Notes: generated from the letters alone by a model not told the origin. A stretch of 32,705 nucleotides of DNA from Verrucomicrobiota bacterium (GCA_021772635.1 JAJFLP010000078.1:1-32705), one strand, 5' to 3'; shown: positions 1 through 7,363, numbered from the stretch's first letter. A program made the numbers and translations.

Positions 1-80
1 AGAGCCGAAGTTTTTCTGACCAAGGAAGGTTTGATCTTTTTCTTTGCCAATCCGCTTGTTTACTGAACAAATTAGCCAAA

Positions 81-206
81 TATACCCATCGTCATTGGGT
101 TTTCGTCCGGATTACCCGAGACTCTCGCTTATGCGGAGAAATATCGTTCGGAAATTCTTGGCTGATAAACTCGAAGCTATCCCAAAATTGTACTGCTTGC
201 AGTATA
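81..206 (-). repeat. TATACC-type palindromic element, copy 1
   Basis: One of six related elements in the window. On the minus strand it opens with the hairpin TACTGC-aa-GCAGTA and an A/T-rich CAATTTTTGG-like stretch, and it ends near TATACC on the plus strand. The stretch TATACCCATCGTCATTGGG at 81-99 recurs at 32154-32172, near the other end of the window. The element sits directly 3' of the stop codon of the gene remnant at 208-489. No coding potential is seen in 1-207. The other copies are at 13449, 17765, 19152, 20704 and 32154. Confidence 0.6.
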
Positions 207-207
207 A

Positions 208-489
208 CTATTCATCTAAGAATCTCCAAAACTTCAACCACGCATCGTGCAATTCGTATTCAGCGGTTAGGGATCTCAGATCTCTTTGAGCGACAGCATC
301 TGCTTCGAGCAAAGCGAGAATGCGGGCCGAATCTTTGGCTCTTCCGACACTAAGCGCGATCAGACCTAAAAAAGCGGCTGGTATAACACGAATGGCTTCT
401 CCCTTAATTTCGTCATCTTCTGCGGAAACAATTGCGGCAGCTGTTAAACGATCAAATGCCGGGATAAACTGTACCGGCCAGTGTTGATT
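208..489 (-). pseudogene. C-terminal remnant of a nucleotidyltransferase-like protein
   Basis: An open minus-strand frame runs from a palindromic insertion at 490 to a TAG stop at 208-210. It encodes about 94 residues with no start codon of its own that fits. The peptide carries IRVIPAAFLGLIAL, SVGRAKDSARILALLEADAV and a final AWLKFWRFLDE. This pattern resembles the C-terminal helical part of MNT-fold nucleotidyltransferases of unknown function, where a short strand is followed by GR-KD-ARI-LLE. The N-terminal catalytic half is missing. The frame is cut by the 94-bp GGGGTC hairpin element, and beyond it lies a different broken gene. That the fragment is coding is fairly clear from its composition; the family name is an inference from memory. 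Confidence 0.5.
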
Positions 490-583
490 GGGGTCAAACC
501 TACGCTATTGAGTTTTTGTTATGCTTCTCAGTGTAGCCAAGCTAAAGACGGTGGCTAAAGATCAATAGCGTAGGTTTGACCCC
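490..583. repeat. GGGGTC/GACCCC palindromic element, copy 1
   Basis: Perfect 22-bp inverted arms (490-511 and 562-583) open with GGGGTCAAACCTACG and close with its complement. They enclose about 50 bp that contain a smaller TAGCCA...TGGCTA hairpin. Two other palindromes with GGGGTC ends lie at 8435-8495 and 9033-9055. The form resembles REP-type palindromes mobilised by IS200-like (RAYT) Y1 transposases, but no such transposase is in the window. This copy marks the exact breakpoint of the gene remnant at 208-489. Confidence 0.7.
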
Positions 584-662
584 GGTTGTCTCCGGAATAA
601 TAGCCTGAATATCTGGCTGCCGATTTCGATTCATATGTTTTTCAACGGATTCATGGTCGCTA

Positions 663-1030
663 TTACGCTTTTGGTTCGGTTACATTAGGCTCGACAACTT
701 CCCGACCAGAGTCTATCTGATAAGTACTGGTGATCTTACGAATAGTCGTGAAGAGTAGTAAGTTTATGGACATGTTATTCAAGAGCAGAAAATTCGATAG
801 TTTTTTGATACTACTCGCGTTGGTTATTGTTCCCACGGTCGTGTGTTTTGGGAAAATCATGATACCGACACCAAGAACGCCTTCAATGCTTTCTCTGCAC
901 ATTGTTGACAGTGGAAACATACGATATCTGAAAGGGCCGGATGCTGTTCCATCACTGTTTCAGCTGTTTGTATATCGTGCGCGGCTTTAACCATCCAGCG
1001 CTCGATTGTCAGGCGCTTGCCCTCATCCAT
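663..1030 (-). pseudogene. Frameshifted HEPN-domain gene (partner of MNT)
   Basis: The ATG at 1030-1028 overlaps the 3' end of the MNT gene by 8 bases, as in MNT-HEPN pairs. The first 57 residues are a good HEPN start: RWMVKAAHDIQTAE, then CFHCQQCAEKALKAFLV. The frame then stops early at TGA. The expected continuation appears in a second frame (YHDFPKTHD), and the C-terminal part, ending EPNVTEPKA with a stop at 663-665, lies in a third. Two small indels would restore a HEPN protein of about 120 residues. HEPN proteins of such pairs act as toxins or RNases that are modified by the MNT partner. This copy is probably dead unless the shifts are assembly errors. Confidence 0.65.
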
Positions 1031-1346
1031 AACAAACGACTCCTTCCAAATTGGCGGCGCGCGCAATTGTCGATACCACGTTTTTTTGCTGGTTTAATTC
1101 AGCCGGGGTCAAGACAAACAGATCCATTGCAAAATCCGGTTTTCGGAACAGTCGCCTGACATCCATCTTTAACTCCTTTTTGGATCGGGGACCATCGTAA
1201 ATGATAACGAGATCCAGGTCGCTGTCTGCTCTCCCGTCTCCTCTTGCGCGAGATCCGAACATGATGATTTTCGTGGGATGGACGGCATCAGCGATCCTGG
1301 TAACCACTTCGTTAATTTTGTGATCTTCATTTTTCACTCTCATCAT
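1023..1346 (-). CDS. MNT-type nucleotidyltransferase (antitoxin of HEPN/MNT pair)
   Basis: A small nucleotidyltransferase of about 107 residues. The signature is FGSRARGDGRADSDLDLVII near the N-terminus: GS-x(9)-D-x-D supplies the metal-binding acidic residues. A third acidic position is likely in FAMDLFVLT. In HEPN/MNT pairs this protein neutralises the HEPN toxin, in characterised cases by adding AMP to it. The double ATG at 1346 is chosen because a GGAGAA ribosome-binding site lies six bases before it; a longer start at 1385 is possible. It overlaps the upstream antitoxin-like gene by 20 bases and the HEPN pseudogene by 8, so the three form one operon. With its HEPN partner frameshifted it is probably an orphan. 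Confidence 0.85.
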   Translation of the reverse strand: MMRVKNEDHKINEVVTRIADAVHPTKIIMFGSRARGDGRADSDLDLVIIYDGPRSKKELKMDVRRLFRKPDFAMDLFVLTPAELNQQKNVVSTIARAANLEGVVCYG

Positions 1347-1503
1347 GAAGTTCTCCATGAGGCATGACTCTATTATTCGCAACATCGTCTTCGGCTCCCG
1401 CGAGCTTTTGTTGCAGGTAAAGACGATATATCATGTCGTCTACATCGATCGGATCCGGCAGATCCTTGACCAATTCGATAACTTCTTGTTTAGTAATTGT
1501 CAT
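1327..1503 (-). CDS. Small antitoxin-like protein
   Basis: A 58-residue protein, starting MTITKQEVIELVKDLPDPID and containing DDMIYRLYLQQKLAGAEDD and the tail motif RVMPHGEL. I know this pattern from small antitoxins usually encoded just upstream of RelE/ParE-type toxins. Here the following gene is an MNT nucleotidyltransferase, so its usual toxin may have been lost or replaced. The start at 1503 is chosen over an earlier in-frame ATG because GAGGAAAG lies immediately before it. The family assignment is by recall, and no DNA-binding fold can be proven by eye. Confidence 0.6.
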   Translation of the reverse strand: MTITKQEVIELVKDLPDPIDVDDMIYRLYLQQKLAGAEDDVANNRVMPHGELHDESEK

Positions 1504-1659
1504 TCTTTCCTCGCTTTTATACTCAATATTTCTCACAGAGCCATCCGTCGTCGCCGTTAGCTATGTCGGGACAGGCCTCGACCATCCGTCTACGACCGTC
1601 TCGTACTGATTCGGCTCGTCAGGCTGCGCCGCGCTCGGGATCGCGAATAGGAAGGGATT

Positions 1660-1917
1660 TCAATATATGTCTCCTCGCGGCCCGATATGATCGATATACA
1701 CAATCTTATTATCTGTGTCTGGCCAGAATATCACGCGCACTTTGCCTACTCTCATACGGTGATATCCTTTCCAGTCCCCTGACATTTGCTTTATATTAAA
1801 GGCCGGATTCGGCCAATCCATAAGTTTGGATATTGCTTCTTTTATACGATTGAGTTCTTGACTCGGTATCTTCCTCATGTACCGGACCGCACGTTTATGA
1901 ACGACGATCTTATACAT
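1660..1917 (-). CDS. RelE/ParE-family toxin
   Basis: An 85-residue toxin of the usual RelE/ParE size. It opens YKIVVHKRAVRYMRKIP, followed by a helical segment, then MSGDWKGYHRMRVGKVRVIF and a final strand IVYIDHIGPRGDIY. The LxGxWxGYxRxRVGxxRVIF-like pattern is diagnostic of this fold. Characterised members cleave mRNA on the ribosome (RelE) or inhibit gyrase (ParE); which applies here cannot be told. Its ATG shares one base with the TGA of the upstream antitoxin, indicating translational coupling. It looks intact. Confidence 0.9.
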   Translation of the reverse strand: MYKIVVHKRAVRYMRKIPSQELNRIKEAISKLMDWPNPAFNIKQMSGDWKGYHRMRVGKVRVIFWPDTDNKIVYIDHIGPRGDIY

Positions 1918-2117
1918 CAGATCGCTTCCAAGTCGAGATAGGCGTTCTTGTCGCCTTTTTCCCGGTCGGATTTTGCCTCGTTAAGATCTTCGATTGCATT
2001 GGTATCAAGGTCAATTCCTAACGATTCCTCTATTTCCTTATATTCTTCCCAAGGGATAATAACATCCGTCGGTTTTCCCTCTTCATTAACCACCATTTTT
2101 TTATGTAATGATATCAT
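1917..2117 (-). CDS. Antitoxin of the RelE pair
   Basis: A 66-residue protein beginning MISLHKKMVVNEEGKPTDVI, then IPWEEYKEIEESLGID and an acidic tail. The pattern of a short strand, a VIIPWEEYKEI helix and a disordered C-terminus is that of Phd/YefM-like or related small antitoxins encoded before RelE toxins. A GGAGAG ribosome-binding site lies eight bases before the ATG. The stop overlaps the toxin start by one base. It presumably binds and masks the toxin with its C-terminal tail and represses the operon. Confidence 0.8.
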   Translation of the reverse strand: MISLHKKMVVNEEGKPTDVIIPWEEYKEIEESLGIDLDTNAIEDLNEAKSDREKGDKNAYLDLEAI

Positions 2118-2307
2118 CTTAACACTCTCCAGTTATCCTTCAATATTGCAGTACTTCGGGGCCACACCCTTAATATTAAGTTTTTGCACTATCACGTAGA
2201 GTAGTCCTTTGAGGCCAGGCCTCGCTGAAGATCGCAGGTATAGCTAATTATTTTTTCTCACGGAGCCACTAAGATCACAGAGTTAAAGGCTGAAACTGGA
2301 ATCGATC

Positions 2308-2433
2308 GGATTTTGATTCGTTTACGAACGAATTGGCGATCAGGAAATACCGTCATCTGCAAATCCCGAATTTGAAGATCTCGGTGTCTTCCTTATCAGC
2401 CGATCTTTCTATCCTGAAAGATTAAAAATCCTG
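2308..2433 (-). repeat. Three-hairpin interspersed repeat, copy 1
   Basis: This is the minus-strand copy of a five-member family. Reading the minus strand, the order is a CAGGATTTTT boundary, hairpin A (ATCTTTC...GAAAGAT, 2403-2422), hairpin B (2354-2380), hairpin C (ATTCGTT-cgta-AACGAAT, 2316-2333) and an AATCC boundary. Flanks at about 2255-2290 and 2440-2475 carry complementary CACGGAG/CTCTGTG-type text, extending the inverted symmetry. This copy differs from the rest in the hairpin B loop. It lies between the RelE pair and the DUF4258/YgiT pair. Confidence 0.75.
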
Positions 2434-2504
2434 GTTTTCTTGCCTCTGCGCCCCCTGTGTCTTTGTGCGAAACTGTCTTTTCGTATCTGTGCTCCCTTCT
2501 TGTC

Positions 2505-2571
2505 TCGAAGCACTAAATCCGAAATAACCGGACAACTTATCAACCCAACAACTGTCCTACCGTACTATTCG
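2505..2571. repeat. 67-bp direct repeat, left copy
   Basis: This copy is identical, but for one base, to 3279-3345 and lies in the same orientation. It starts TCGAAGCACTAAATCC and ends GTACTATTCG. The two copies bracket the DUF4258/YgiT operon exactly, which suggests that the module was inserted, duplicated or can be excised by recombination. No open frame is seen in it. Confidence 0.85.
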
Positions 2572-2625
2572 GTACCTACCGCTAAATCTTATGCGGAAAA
2601 ACCGCGTAAGCAGTCCAGGTCGTGA

Positions 2626-2868
2626 CTACGCCGCGTAGTCAACAACTTCTATTTGGACGCCTTTATGAAACTCCTTAGTGACGTTACTTACGACCTCCCG
2701 AGCTGCCGAATCATGTACAAACTCTTCACCGCAATTGTTGCATACCAAAGCTGGAACATTTTTTACAACAATAACAGAATTGTCCTTCTCGAAAGTCATC
2801 GTCGCCGTTCCATCAATTAAACTTCCATTCTTACAGACAGCACACTGGCAAATACTATTTTTTTTCAT
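2626..2868 (-). CDS. YgiT-type zinc-finger antitoxin-like protein
   Basis: An 80-residue protein with CAVCKNG near the N-terminus and CNNCGEEF about 40 residues later. These are the paired CxxC zinc ligands of YgiT-type (MqsA N-terminal-like) domains. A short helical tail ends QIEVVDYAA. There is no room for the DNA-binding HTH domain of full MqsA, which is usual for YgiT partners of DUF4258 proteins. The ATG at 2868 is chosen because it overlaps the 3' end of the DUF4258 gene (ATGAAAAAAAATAG), showing translational coupling. It probably neutralises the DUF4258 protein. Confidence 0.85.
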   Translation of the reverse strand: MKKNSICQCAVCKNGSLIDGTATMTFEKDNSVIVVKNVPALVCNNCGEEFVHDSAAREVVSNVTKEFHKGVQIEVVDYAA

Positions 2869-3175
2869 CGTAGGACTCCTTCCATAATTTAGGATCTGGT
2901 TTGTAAACAGTAATAATGTACGTTTTTCTCGTAAGGTCATCTACGGAAACAACCAAATGCAACGGATTATTATCTACCCCGAATCCGAGCAGTAAATAAG
3001 ACGGTAAAGGTTTGTCATCCGGATAACTTCTTATAACTCGACCGCTAGCCAATATGTTGTCAAGGTCATCAAACGAAATGTCGCGTTCAGCCATTCTTAG
3101 GAGAACATGTTTTTTATAATACCGTTCATAAGCACTCAATTTTCGCAACAAACGCGATCCGTCTTCATCCTGCAT
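2855..3175 (-). CDS. DUF4258 protein, toxin-like partner of YgiT
   Basis: A 106-residue protein matching the DUF4258 pattern: KHVLLRMAERDISFDDLDNILASGRVI, then LPSYLLLGFGVDNNPLHLVVSVDD and the closing strand TYIITVYKPDPKLW. DUF4258 proteins are typically encoded just before YgiT-type zinc-finger proteins and share the RelE-like fold, so they are regarded as type II toxins; that role here is inferred. The gene is first in a two-gene operon whose stop overlaps the YgiT start. The whole operon lies between two 67-bp direct repeats. Confidence 0.85.
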   Translation of the reverse strand: MQDEDGSRLLRKLSAYERYYKKHVLLRMAERDISFDDLDNILASGRVIRSYPDDKPLPSYLLLGFGVDNNPLHLVVSVDDLTRKTYIITVYKPDPKLWKESYDEKK

Positions 3176-3278
3176 TTTTCTACGCTCTCACTCTGTAAAA
3201 CTTGGGGTCACACCCTAACTCTGGGCCCCTTGTCGGACCTCTTATTTGACATTTTGACCGATAGCTAACACTCGAAAT

Positions 3279-3345
3279 TCGAAGCACTAAATCCGAAATA
3301 ACCGGACAACTTATCAACCCAACAACTGTCCTCCCGTACTATTCG
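3279..3345. repeat. 67-bp direct repeat, right copy
   Basis: Right-hand copy of the repeat at 2505-2571, with a single mismatch (CTCCCG against CTACCG). After the repeats the flanking DNA differs. It lies about 100 bases before the DUF4258 start codon, so it may also carry the operon's promoter region. Confidence 0.85.
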
Positions 3346-3891
3346 ATAGCTATATCAATATTCCTTAACCACTCCTTTGTCACACCGCGTGTCCGGTCGT
3401 AGCTCTGTTGTGCAGCGTGAACGAAGGCTGATAGCCGAATGGCGAAGGAGGATGAATCTCCTGAAACATACATTCTAAAATGCGTAGAGATGTATCCATA
3501 CCCGATCGGTAACCTACTAAAAAACGTCGAAACATCAAGATTCGAGCCCAATAATGATAAACAATTAACTGCCAAATTGAGTTGCATTTGTTGCACTTAC
3601 CACAGCAGATGGCAGACTGCCGGTCTCTCATCCAGCAATTTCCTTACCCGATTCGTCAACCATCGAAAAAAGAGTACACGGATCGATTCCCATAGGGTAG
3701 CAGGTGAAAATGCAAACTGCTTGTTTTCTGAAAATTCCATATTTGAGGCTATCCATTGGCGAAATCTGCCGATTTTGGATCTCTATGGGATCACAGTGAA
3801 ATCTTTTTTATCCAGGATTGTCAGGGTGCGGGCTTCGTGAATACTTCATCCTTGGATATTCCGTGTTGGATATTGGATATTCGTGGTGCGT
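3346..3891. other. Spacer without a supported gene
   Basis: Several open frames exist on both strands here, including a 133-codon one on the plus strand (3439-3840). None shows a recognisable domain, a convincing ribosome-binding site or protein-like composition, and frames on opposite strands overlap each other. It could be the decayed remains of a gene. Near its right end, 8-base periods of TTGGATAT begin the repeat-rich tract that follows. Confidence 0.4.
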
Positions 3892-4098
3892 GATTCGTGG
3901 TGCGTGAAGGGACTAGATACTCGTTACAGGATACTGGATACTGGATACTGGACGCTGGATACTTCCCGCATGAGCGGGATCCCGTTGGTGCGTGAAGTTG
4001 CTGAGTTGCTGAGTTGCTGAGTTGTTGAGTTGTTGGGTTGGCGAGGAAAGGGGTGGCGGAAGCGTTGCTTCCAGATACTGGATGCTTCCCGCATGAGC
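3892..4098. repeat. Long dispersed repeat with GATACTG and GTTGCTGA tandems, copy 1
   Basis: About 200 bp that recur, slightly shorter, at 13605-13785 just before priA. The shared order is ATTCGTGGTG, GACTAGATACTCGTTACAGG, a GATACTG heptamer tandem, a CCCGC-atga-GCGGG hairpin, GTTGGTGCGTGAAG, an 8-base GAGTTGCT tandem, and GCGGAAGCGTTGCTTCCAGA. The copies differ mainly in the number of tandem units. No protein is encoded. Confidence 0.75.
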
Positions 4099-4229
4099 AG
4101 GATCTTCGCTAACGCTCGAGGATACTGGTGAACAGGAAGCAGAGAGCGACGAGCAGGTGGGAAAAAAGACTTATACCACGCGCCCGTCTACACTCACATA
4201 GCTGCGTCGGGCTAGAGGACACGGTCCGG

Positions 4230-4372
4230 ATGGCCGTCCCGCACAAGCGTGGATCCCGTTAGTACGGGACGACTCCGACTTATGCGGTCCGCACGAGCGG
4301 ACTCCGATAATGCGGAGAGAGAGAAACTGAATGGGAGGTTTTATATTTCGGCGTAGCGCCGAAATAAAAAAC
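4230..4372. repeat. Cluster of short GC-rich hairpins
   Basis: A run of small hairpins with four-base loops: CCCGT-tagt-ACGGG, GTCCGC-acga-GCGGAC and CTCCG...CGGAG, followed by a perfect ATTTCGGCG/CGCCGAAAT hairpin at about 4347-4368. None is followed by a T-run, so they are not intrinsic terminators in either direction. The first belongs to the GGATCCCG-linked tetraloop pattern seen at several spacers of the window. The rest of 4099-4470 holds no supported gene. Confidence 0.5.
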
Positions 4373-4473
4373 AATCGTGTGTTAGAGGAAGATATGAGGA
4401 GCCCTTGCCGCGTCGGACGTCCCACGCGATTACTTTCCTTGAGTTCTCGCGTGAAGTAGAAGAAAGTCATAGG

Positions 4474-4578
4474 TGAAGTTTGGCGATAGTCAGCTATCGG
4501 TAAACTTCGCGGAGCTCGTCTTTAATATCTCCGCGCCTACCTTCGGCATGAGCTCAGGTCGAATGCCGTGGTAGATAA
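4474..4578. repeat. Three consecutive hairpins downstream of the porin gene
   Basis: Three adjacent stem-loops lie 3' of the OmpP1-type gene: GAAGTTT-gg-CGATAG with CTATCG-gt-AAACTTC; GCGGAG with CTCCGC; and CTACC-tt-CGGCAT with ATGCCG-t-GGTAG. They fill about 105 bases almost without gaps. There is no U-tract, so a plain intrinsic terminator is unlikely. A structured 3' UTR, an mRNA-stabilising cluster or a palindromic element are possible. I see only one copy in the window. Confidence 0.55.
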
Positions 4579-4596
4579 TTAATCTTCTGCGGTAGC

Positions 4597-5898
4597 TCAG
4601 AAATACCAAATCAGCGAGGCGAGAATACGGTGACGCCGGATATCCTGGGTCGCGTTGAAACCTTGAAGGGAGTCACCATTGACGTCATTGCCCCACCGGA
4701 ATTCATACGCGATATCGAGATTAACGCGATTCTTTATCTGGACACCGACACCGAGGTTGACAGTATAATAATCGTCGACCTCACCAACGGCAGGCGCGGG
4801 GTCGTACGCTAAACCGCAACGCAACGGAATCAGGTTCTCCTTGAGAATCAGTAAATACTCCATTCCCACGCGTACGGTAAACGTATCCCGCAGTTGATTC
4901 CGAGTACTCGTGATCGGGTTATTGTTGACGCCGCCTTCCTCGAATCGGTACTCCGACCATTGCGCCCAGGTTACGTCTCCGGAAACGGTTAGTTCGTCGT
5001 TGGGACGCCAGGCGGTTCCGACACCAATAATTAGGGGAAACTCCAGTTCTGCGTTCTGATCGATATCCTCTAACTGATTCGGAACACCGGCGTTGAATTC
5101 TGTGACGGTCCGTTCGTGATCAAAATCGAGGGTGAACGCCGGTTTGATAACGGCACCGAAGGCCCAAGCCTTGCTTAACCGGTACATCGCGCCGATCACA
5201 AAGGAATACCCTTCTTCGACCTCGAACCGGTTCACTTCAACCACGGGCGGTAGGGTTGCGCCGATGGGAGCGCCGTTTAGAAGAAGGTCCGCTTCGGTTT
5301 GAGTTTCGTTTTTCGTGAAATGACTGGATTGCGTGAGGGAGTCATGCCAGAGGTTCAAGGTAACCCCGAGGTATAATTTCGGCGTGACATCGACGCCGAG
5401 CGCAGCGGCGATAACAGAAAGGTCCCCTTCCTGATCGAAGACATAATCACTATCGACATCGAAGTTGCCGACCTTCGTGGATAACGGGAGCGTGTACTCA
5501 CGGTCAAAACGGAATTGCTTCAGGTAGTTCAGGGAGAAGACCATGTTCCGGTCGAGGTAGAAGAAAGGGAGGACGACGCTGGCGAAGTTAAAATCCTGGA
5601 GGTCCAGGGATTCAGTTCGCCCATTCTCGGAATTGAGTCTGTCTCGTCGATAAATGGACTCTAACGCGAAGGAAAACTCCGGGCGCTCCAGCTGGGACAG
5701 ACCGCCGGGGTTCCAGGAAGCGGCGGTGGCGTCGTCGGCGATGGCGATGAACGCATTGGCCTGGCCCATCGCGCGAGCGCCGGAGCCGACGGGATTCGGG
5801 TTCGCAATCTCAAGAGATGTCTGGAGCAGCTGCGCGTCACAAATCGCGACACCGATCAACGAAAAAAAAGGAAGCCAGATTTTATGGTACTTTTTCAT
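4597..5898 (-). CDS. OmpP1/FadL-family outer-membrane protein
   Basis: A 433-residue outer-membrane beta-barrel. Residues 1-22 form a signal peptide (MKKYHKIWLPFFSLIGVAIC DAQ). The mature N-terminus carries NPVGSGARAMGQANAFIAI and DDATAASWNPGGLSQL, the hatch-region signature of OmpP1/FadL/TodX and related UPF0164 proteins. Alternating hydrophobic strands follow, and the protein ends with IWYF, a typical C-terminal aromatic beta-signal for BAM insertion. Family members take up fatty acids or other hydrophobic compounds; the substrate here is unknown. It is a single-gene unit with no partners on the same strand nearby and three hairpins just after its stop. Confidence 0.85.
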   Translation of the reverse strand: MKKYHKIWLPFFSLIGVAICDAQLLQTSLEIANPNPVGSGARAMGQANAFIAIADDATAASWNPGGLSQLERPEFSFALESIYRRDRLNSENGRTESLDLQDFNFASVVLPFFYLDRNMVFSLNYLKQFRFDREYTLPLSTKVGNFDVDSDYVFDQEGDLSVIAAALGVDVTPKLYLGVTLNLWHDSLTQSSHFTKNETQTEADLLLNGAPIGATLPPVVEVNRFEVEEGYSFVIGAMYRLSKAWAFGAVIKPAFTLDFDHERTVTEFNAGVPNQLEDIDQNAELEFPLIIGVGTAWRPNDELTVSGDVTWAQWSEYRFEEGGVNNNPITSTRNQLRDTFTVRVGMEYLLILKENLIPLRCGLAYDPAPAVGEVDDYYTVNLGVGVQIKNRVNLDIAYEFRWGNDVNGDSLQGFNATQDIRRHRILASLIWYF

Positions 5899-6049
5899 AG
5901 ATTGGATAAAACCTTTGCCTAACCGCCCGCCCGCCTTCGCCTATCCTGGCTACGTCGAGCTAGAGATCGCGGAGACCGCAGAGAGACGACAAAATATTTC
6001 TCACTGAGGCACTAAGGACACGGGATAAAAGGATAGAATTCGGAATCTA

Positions 6050-6179
6050 CAGGATTTTTTAATCCTTCAGTACACTGAAAGATCTGCGAATAATGAAGAA
6101 TCTGCATCTTCAAATTACAGATTTGCAGATGCAGGTCTTTCCTTATCGCCGATTCGTTAACAAACGAATAAAAATCCTG
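6050..6179 (+). repeat. Three-hairpin interspersed repeat, copy 2
   Basis: This copy is bounded by CAGGATTTTTT and AAAAATCCTG, which can pair as a closing stem. Inside are hairpin A (CTTCAGTACACTGAAAG, 6065-6081), hairpin B (6105-6131, loop TACA) and hairpin C (ATTCGTT...AACGAAT, 6152-6169). The outer flanks at about 5960-6030 and 6225-6325 carry complementary text of the CACGGAG/CTCCGTG kind. It occupies the 650-bp spacer between the porin gene and the MazF-like pair. Confidence 0.8.
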
Positions 6180-6374
6180 TTGCGCACGTATATAACGCGC
6201 ACTTGTTGTGTTAGGTAAAGTTGTTTCCTCCGTGGTCCCCGTGTCTTTGCGTGAAAACATTTCAGTCTTGTCCTGATACCTGGGCCGTCTTTTCCTCCGT
6301 GTTTTCCGTGCACTCCGTGGTAAAGACTAATCTTCATATTTTTTTATTAACTATCGGTTTTCTCTGCACCCTTC

Positions 6375-6445
6375 CACGTGGCAACGTGGTCACGGGATGC
6401 GTACTCTCCGTACCAACGGAGCCCGTCTATACGGACCGCGGTTAA
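6375..6445. repeat. Array of tetraloop hairpins
   Basis: Three short hairpins follow in a row: CCACGT-ggca-ACGTGG, CTCCGT-acca-ACGGAG and CCGT-ctat-ACGG. All have four-base loops and different but self-consistent stems. No T-run follows. They lie upstream of the MazF-like pair and belong to the widespread small-hairpin pattern of this window. Confidence 0.5.
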
Positions 6446-6551
6446 ACGAATCTTTCGTTAGAGAGTTGAATTAACCTTCTCGTGTTACCATATTTATACC
6501 GACAAAATGAACCAGTATATATTTTTCATTCTTACGTAAGGTGCTGCCACA

Positions 6552-6794
6552 ATGGCTATCATTACTTTGCCCGCTCATTACGACGGTAAACAAATCTGTT
6601 TGGACGAAGCCTACGACCTGGAGCCAAATGCTCGTTTGATTGTGACGCTTCTTCCAACAGAAAAATCGGATGAAGAGCACGAGCGTTGGCTTACACTGTC
6701 AAATCAGAAACTCGAACAAGCTTATGGCGAAAACGAGCCTGAGTATTCAGAAAATTTAATTAAAGAAGTCAATGTCGATTATGAAGCAGGCTGA
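6552..6794 (+). CDS. Antitoxin of a MazF-like pair
   Basis: An 80-residue protein opening MAIITLPAHYDGKQICLDEA, then DLEPNARLIVTLLP and a long acidic helix. The N-terminal pattern of a strand, YDGK and a proline-rich P-N-x-R-L-x-V-T strand resembles DUF104-type antitoxins. The acidic C-terminus would wrap the toxin. Its stop lies inside the toxin gene, so the two are coupled. It is the first gene of a plus-strand operon within an otherwise minus-strand region, and a palindromic CTTACGTAAG ends 14 bases before the ATG. Confidence 0.7.
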   Translation: MAIITLPAHYDGKQICLDEAYDLEPNARLIVTLLPTEKSDEEHERWLTLSNQKLEQAYGENEPEYSENLIKEVNVDYEAG

Positions 6795-7125
6795 CATCGT
6801 TTTAACTCCGATTCCTCAAACCGATGGGAAGGTAAAGAATCGGCCGGTTGCCGTACTCCGAAAAATGCCTTCGCACGGCGACTTTCTGGTTTGTGGAATA
6901 AGTACACAACTGCATCATCGTATCCCTGCATTCGACGAAATCATTTCTCCCGAGGCTCCGGATTTCGAAGCGAGTGGCTTATTGTCTGAATCGCTAATTA
7001 GGCTTGGCTTTCTCGCGGTCTTGCCCCGAAAACGACTGCGCGGTTCGATCGGGTCGATCTCATCTGATCGGCATGAGCGCCTGTTGAAAACGTTAAGTGA
7101 TTACTTGTCCGCGCAATCTGTGTAA
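6772..7125 (+). CDS. MazF/PemK-like toxin
   Basis: A protein of 114-117 residues. After the start it reads KQADIVLTPIPQTDGKVKNRP with AVLRKMP, the first strands of the MazF/PemK (CcdB-like) fold with the conserved RP-VL. The segments GISTQLHHRIPAFDE and SLIRLGFLAVLPRKRLRGSIG match the later strands, where an RxGxxxxLP pattern is typical. Members are sequence-specific endoribonucleases. Two starts are possible, ATG 6772 with AAGAAG before it or ATG 6781; both overlap the antitoxin gene. No truncation is visible. Confidence 0.8.
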   Translation: MSIMKQADIVLTPIPQTDGKVKNRPVAVLRKMPSHGDFLVCGISTQLHHRIPAFDEIISPEAPDFEASGLLSESLIRLGFLAVLPRKRLRGSIGSISSDRHERLLKTLSDYLSAQSV

Positions 7126-7363
7126 TTGCCTAACGGCCGTCTCGCGATGCTCGGCTCGTGGGCTAATATCTGTGTTGGCGTTCACGGTGTTTACTGCCAT
7201 CGTTCTGACGGCCCGTCTCTCCCATTACATGGGCTCGGCTCTCTGCGTTCTCGGCGTCCTCGGCGGTTAATCTTTCTCTTTATTTCTTTTCCCTATCAAC
7301 TCGCTTTCGTCCCTCATCCAGGATCAAGCGACCAGCATCCGGTATCGCGAAGCAGAGCTTCCG

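Noticed and set aside
663..990. Independent small genes on both strands at 663-990
   Set aside because: The minus-strand frames are explained as parts of the frameshifted HEPN gene, and the plus-strand frame is its shadow.
2505..3345. Integron attC sites around the toxin-antitoxin cassette
   Set aside because: The 67-bp repeats lack a convincing palindromic attC layout with RYYYAAC/GTTRRRY boxes, and no integrase is present.
3439..3840. 133-codon plus-strand open frame, with rival minus-strand frames
   Set aside because: No ribosome-binding site, no recognised motif and unnatural composition; overlapping frames on the other strand are equally poor.
4346..4369. Intrinsic terminator at the ATTTCGGCG hairpin
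   Set aside because: Neither strand has a T-run after the stem.
4171..4470. 99-codon minus-strand frame
   Set aside because: It reads through the GC-rich hairpin cluster; Arg/Ser/Pro-rich composition typical of non-coding frames.
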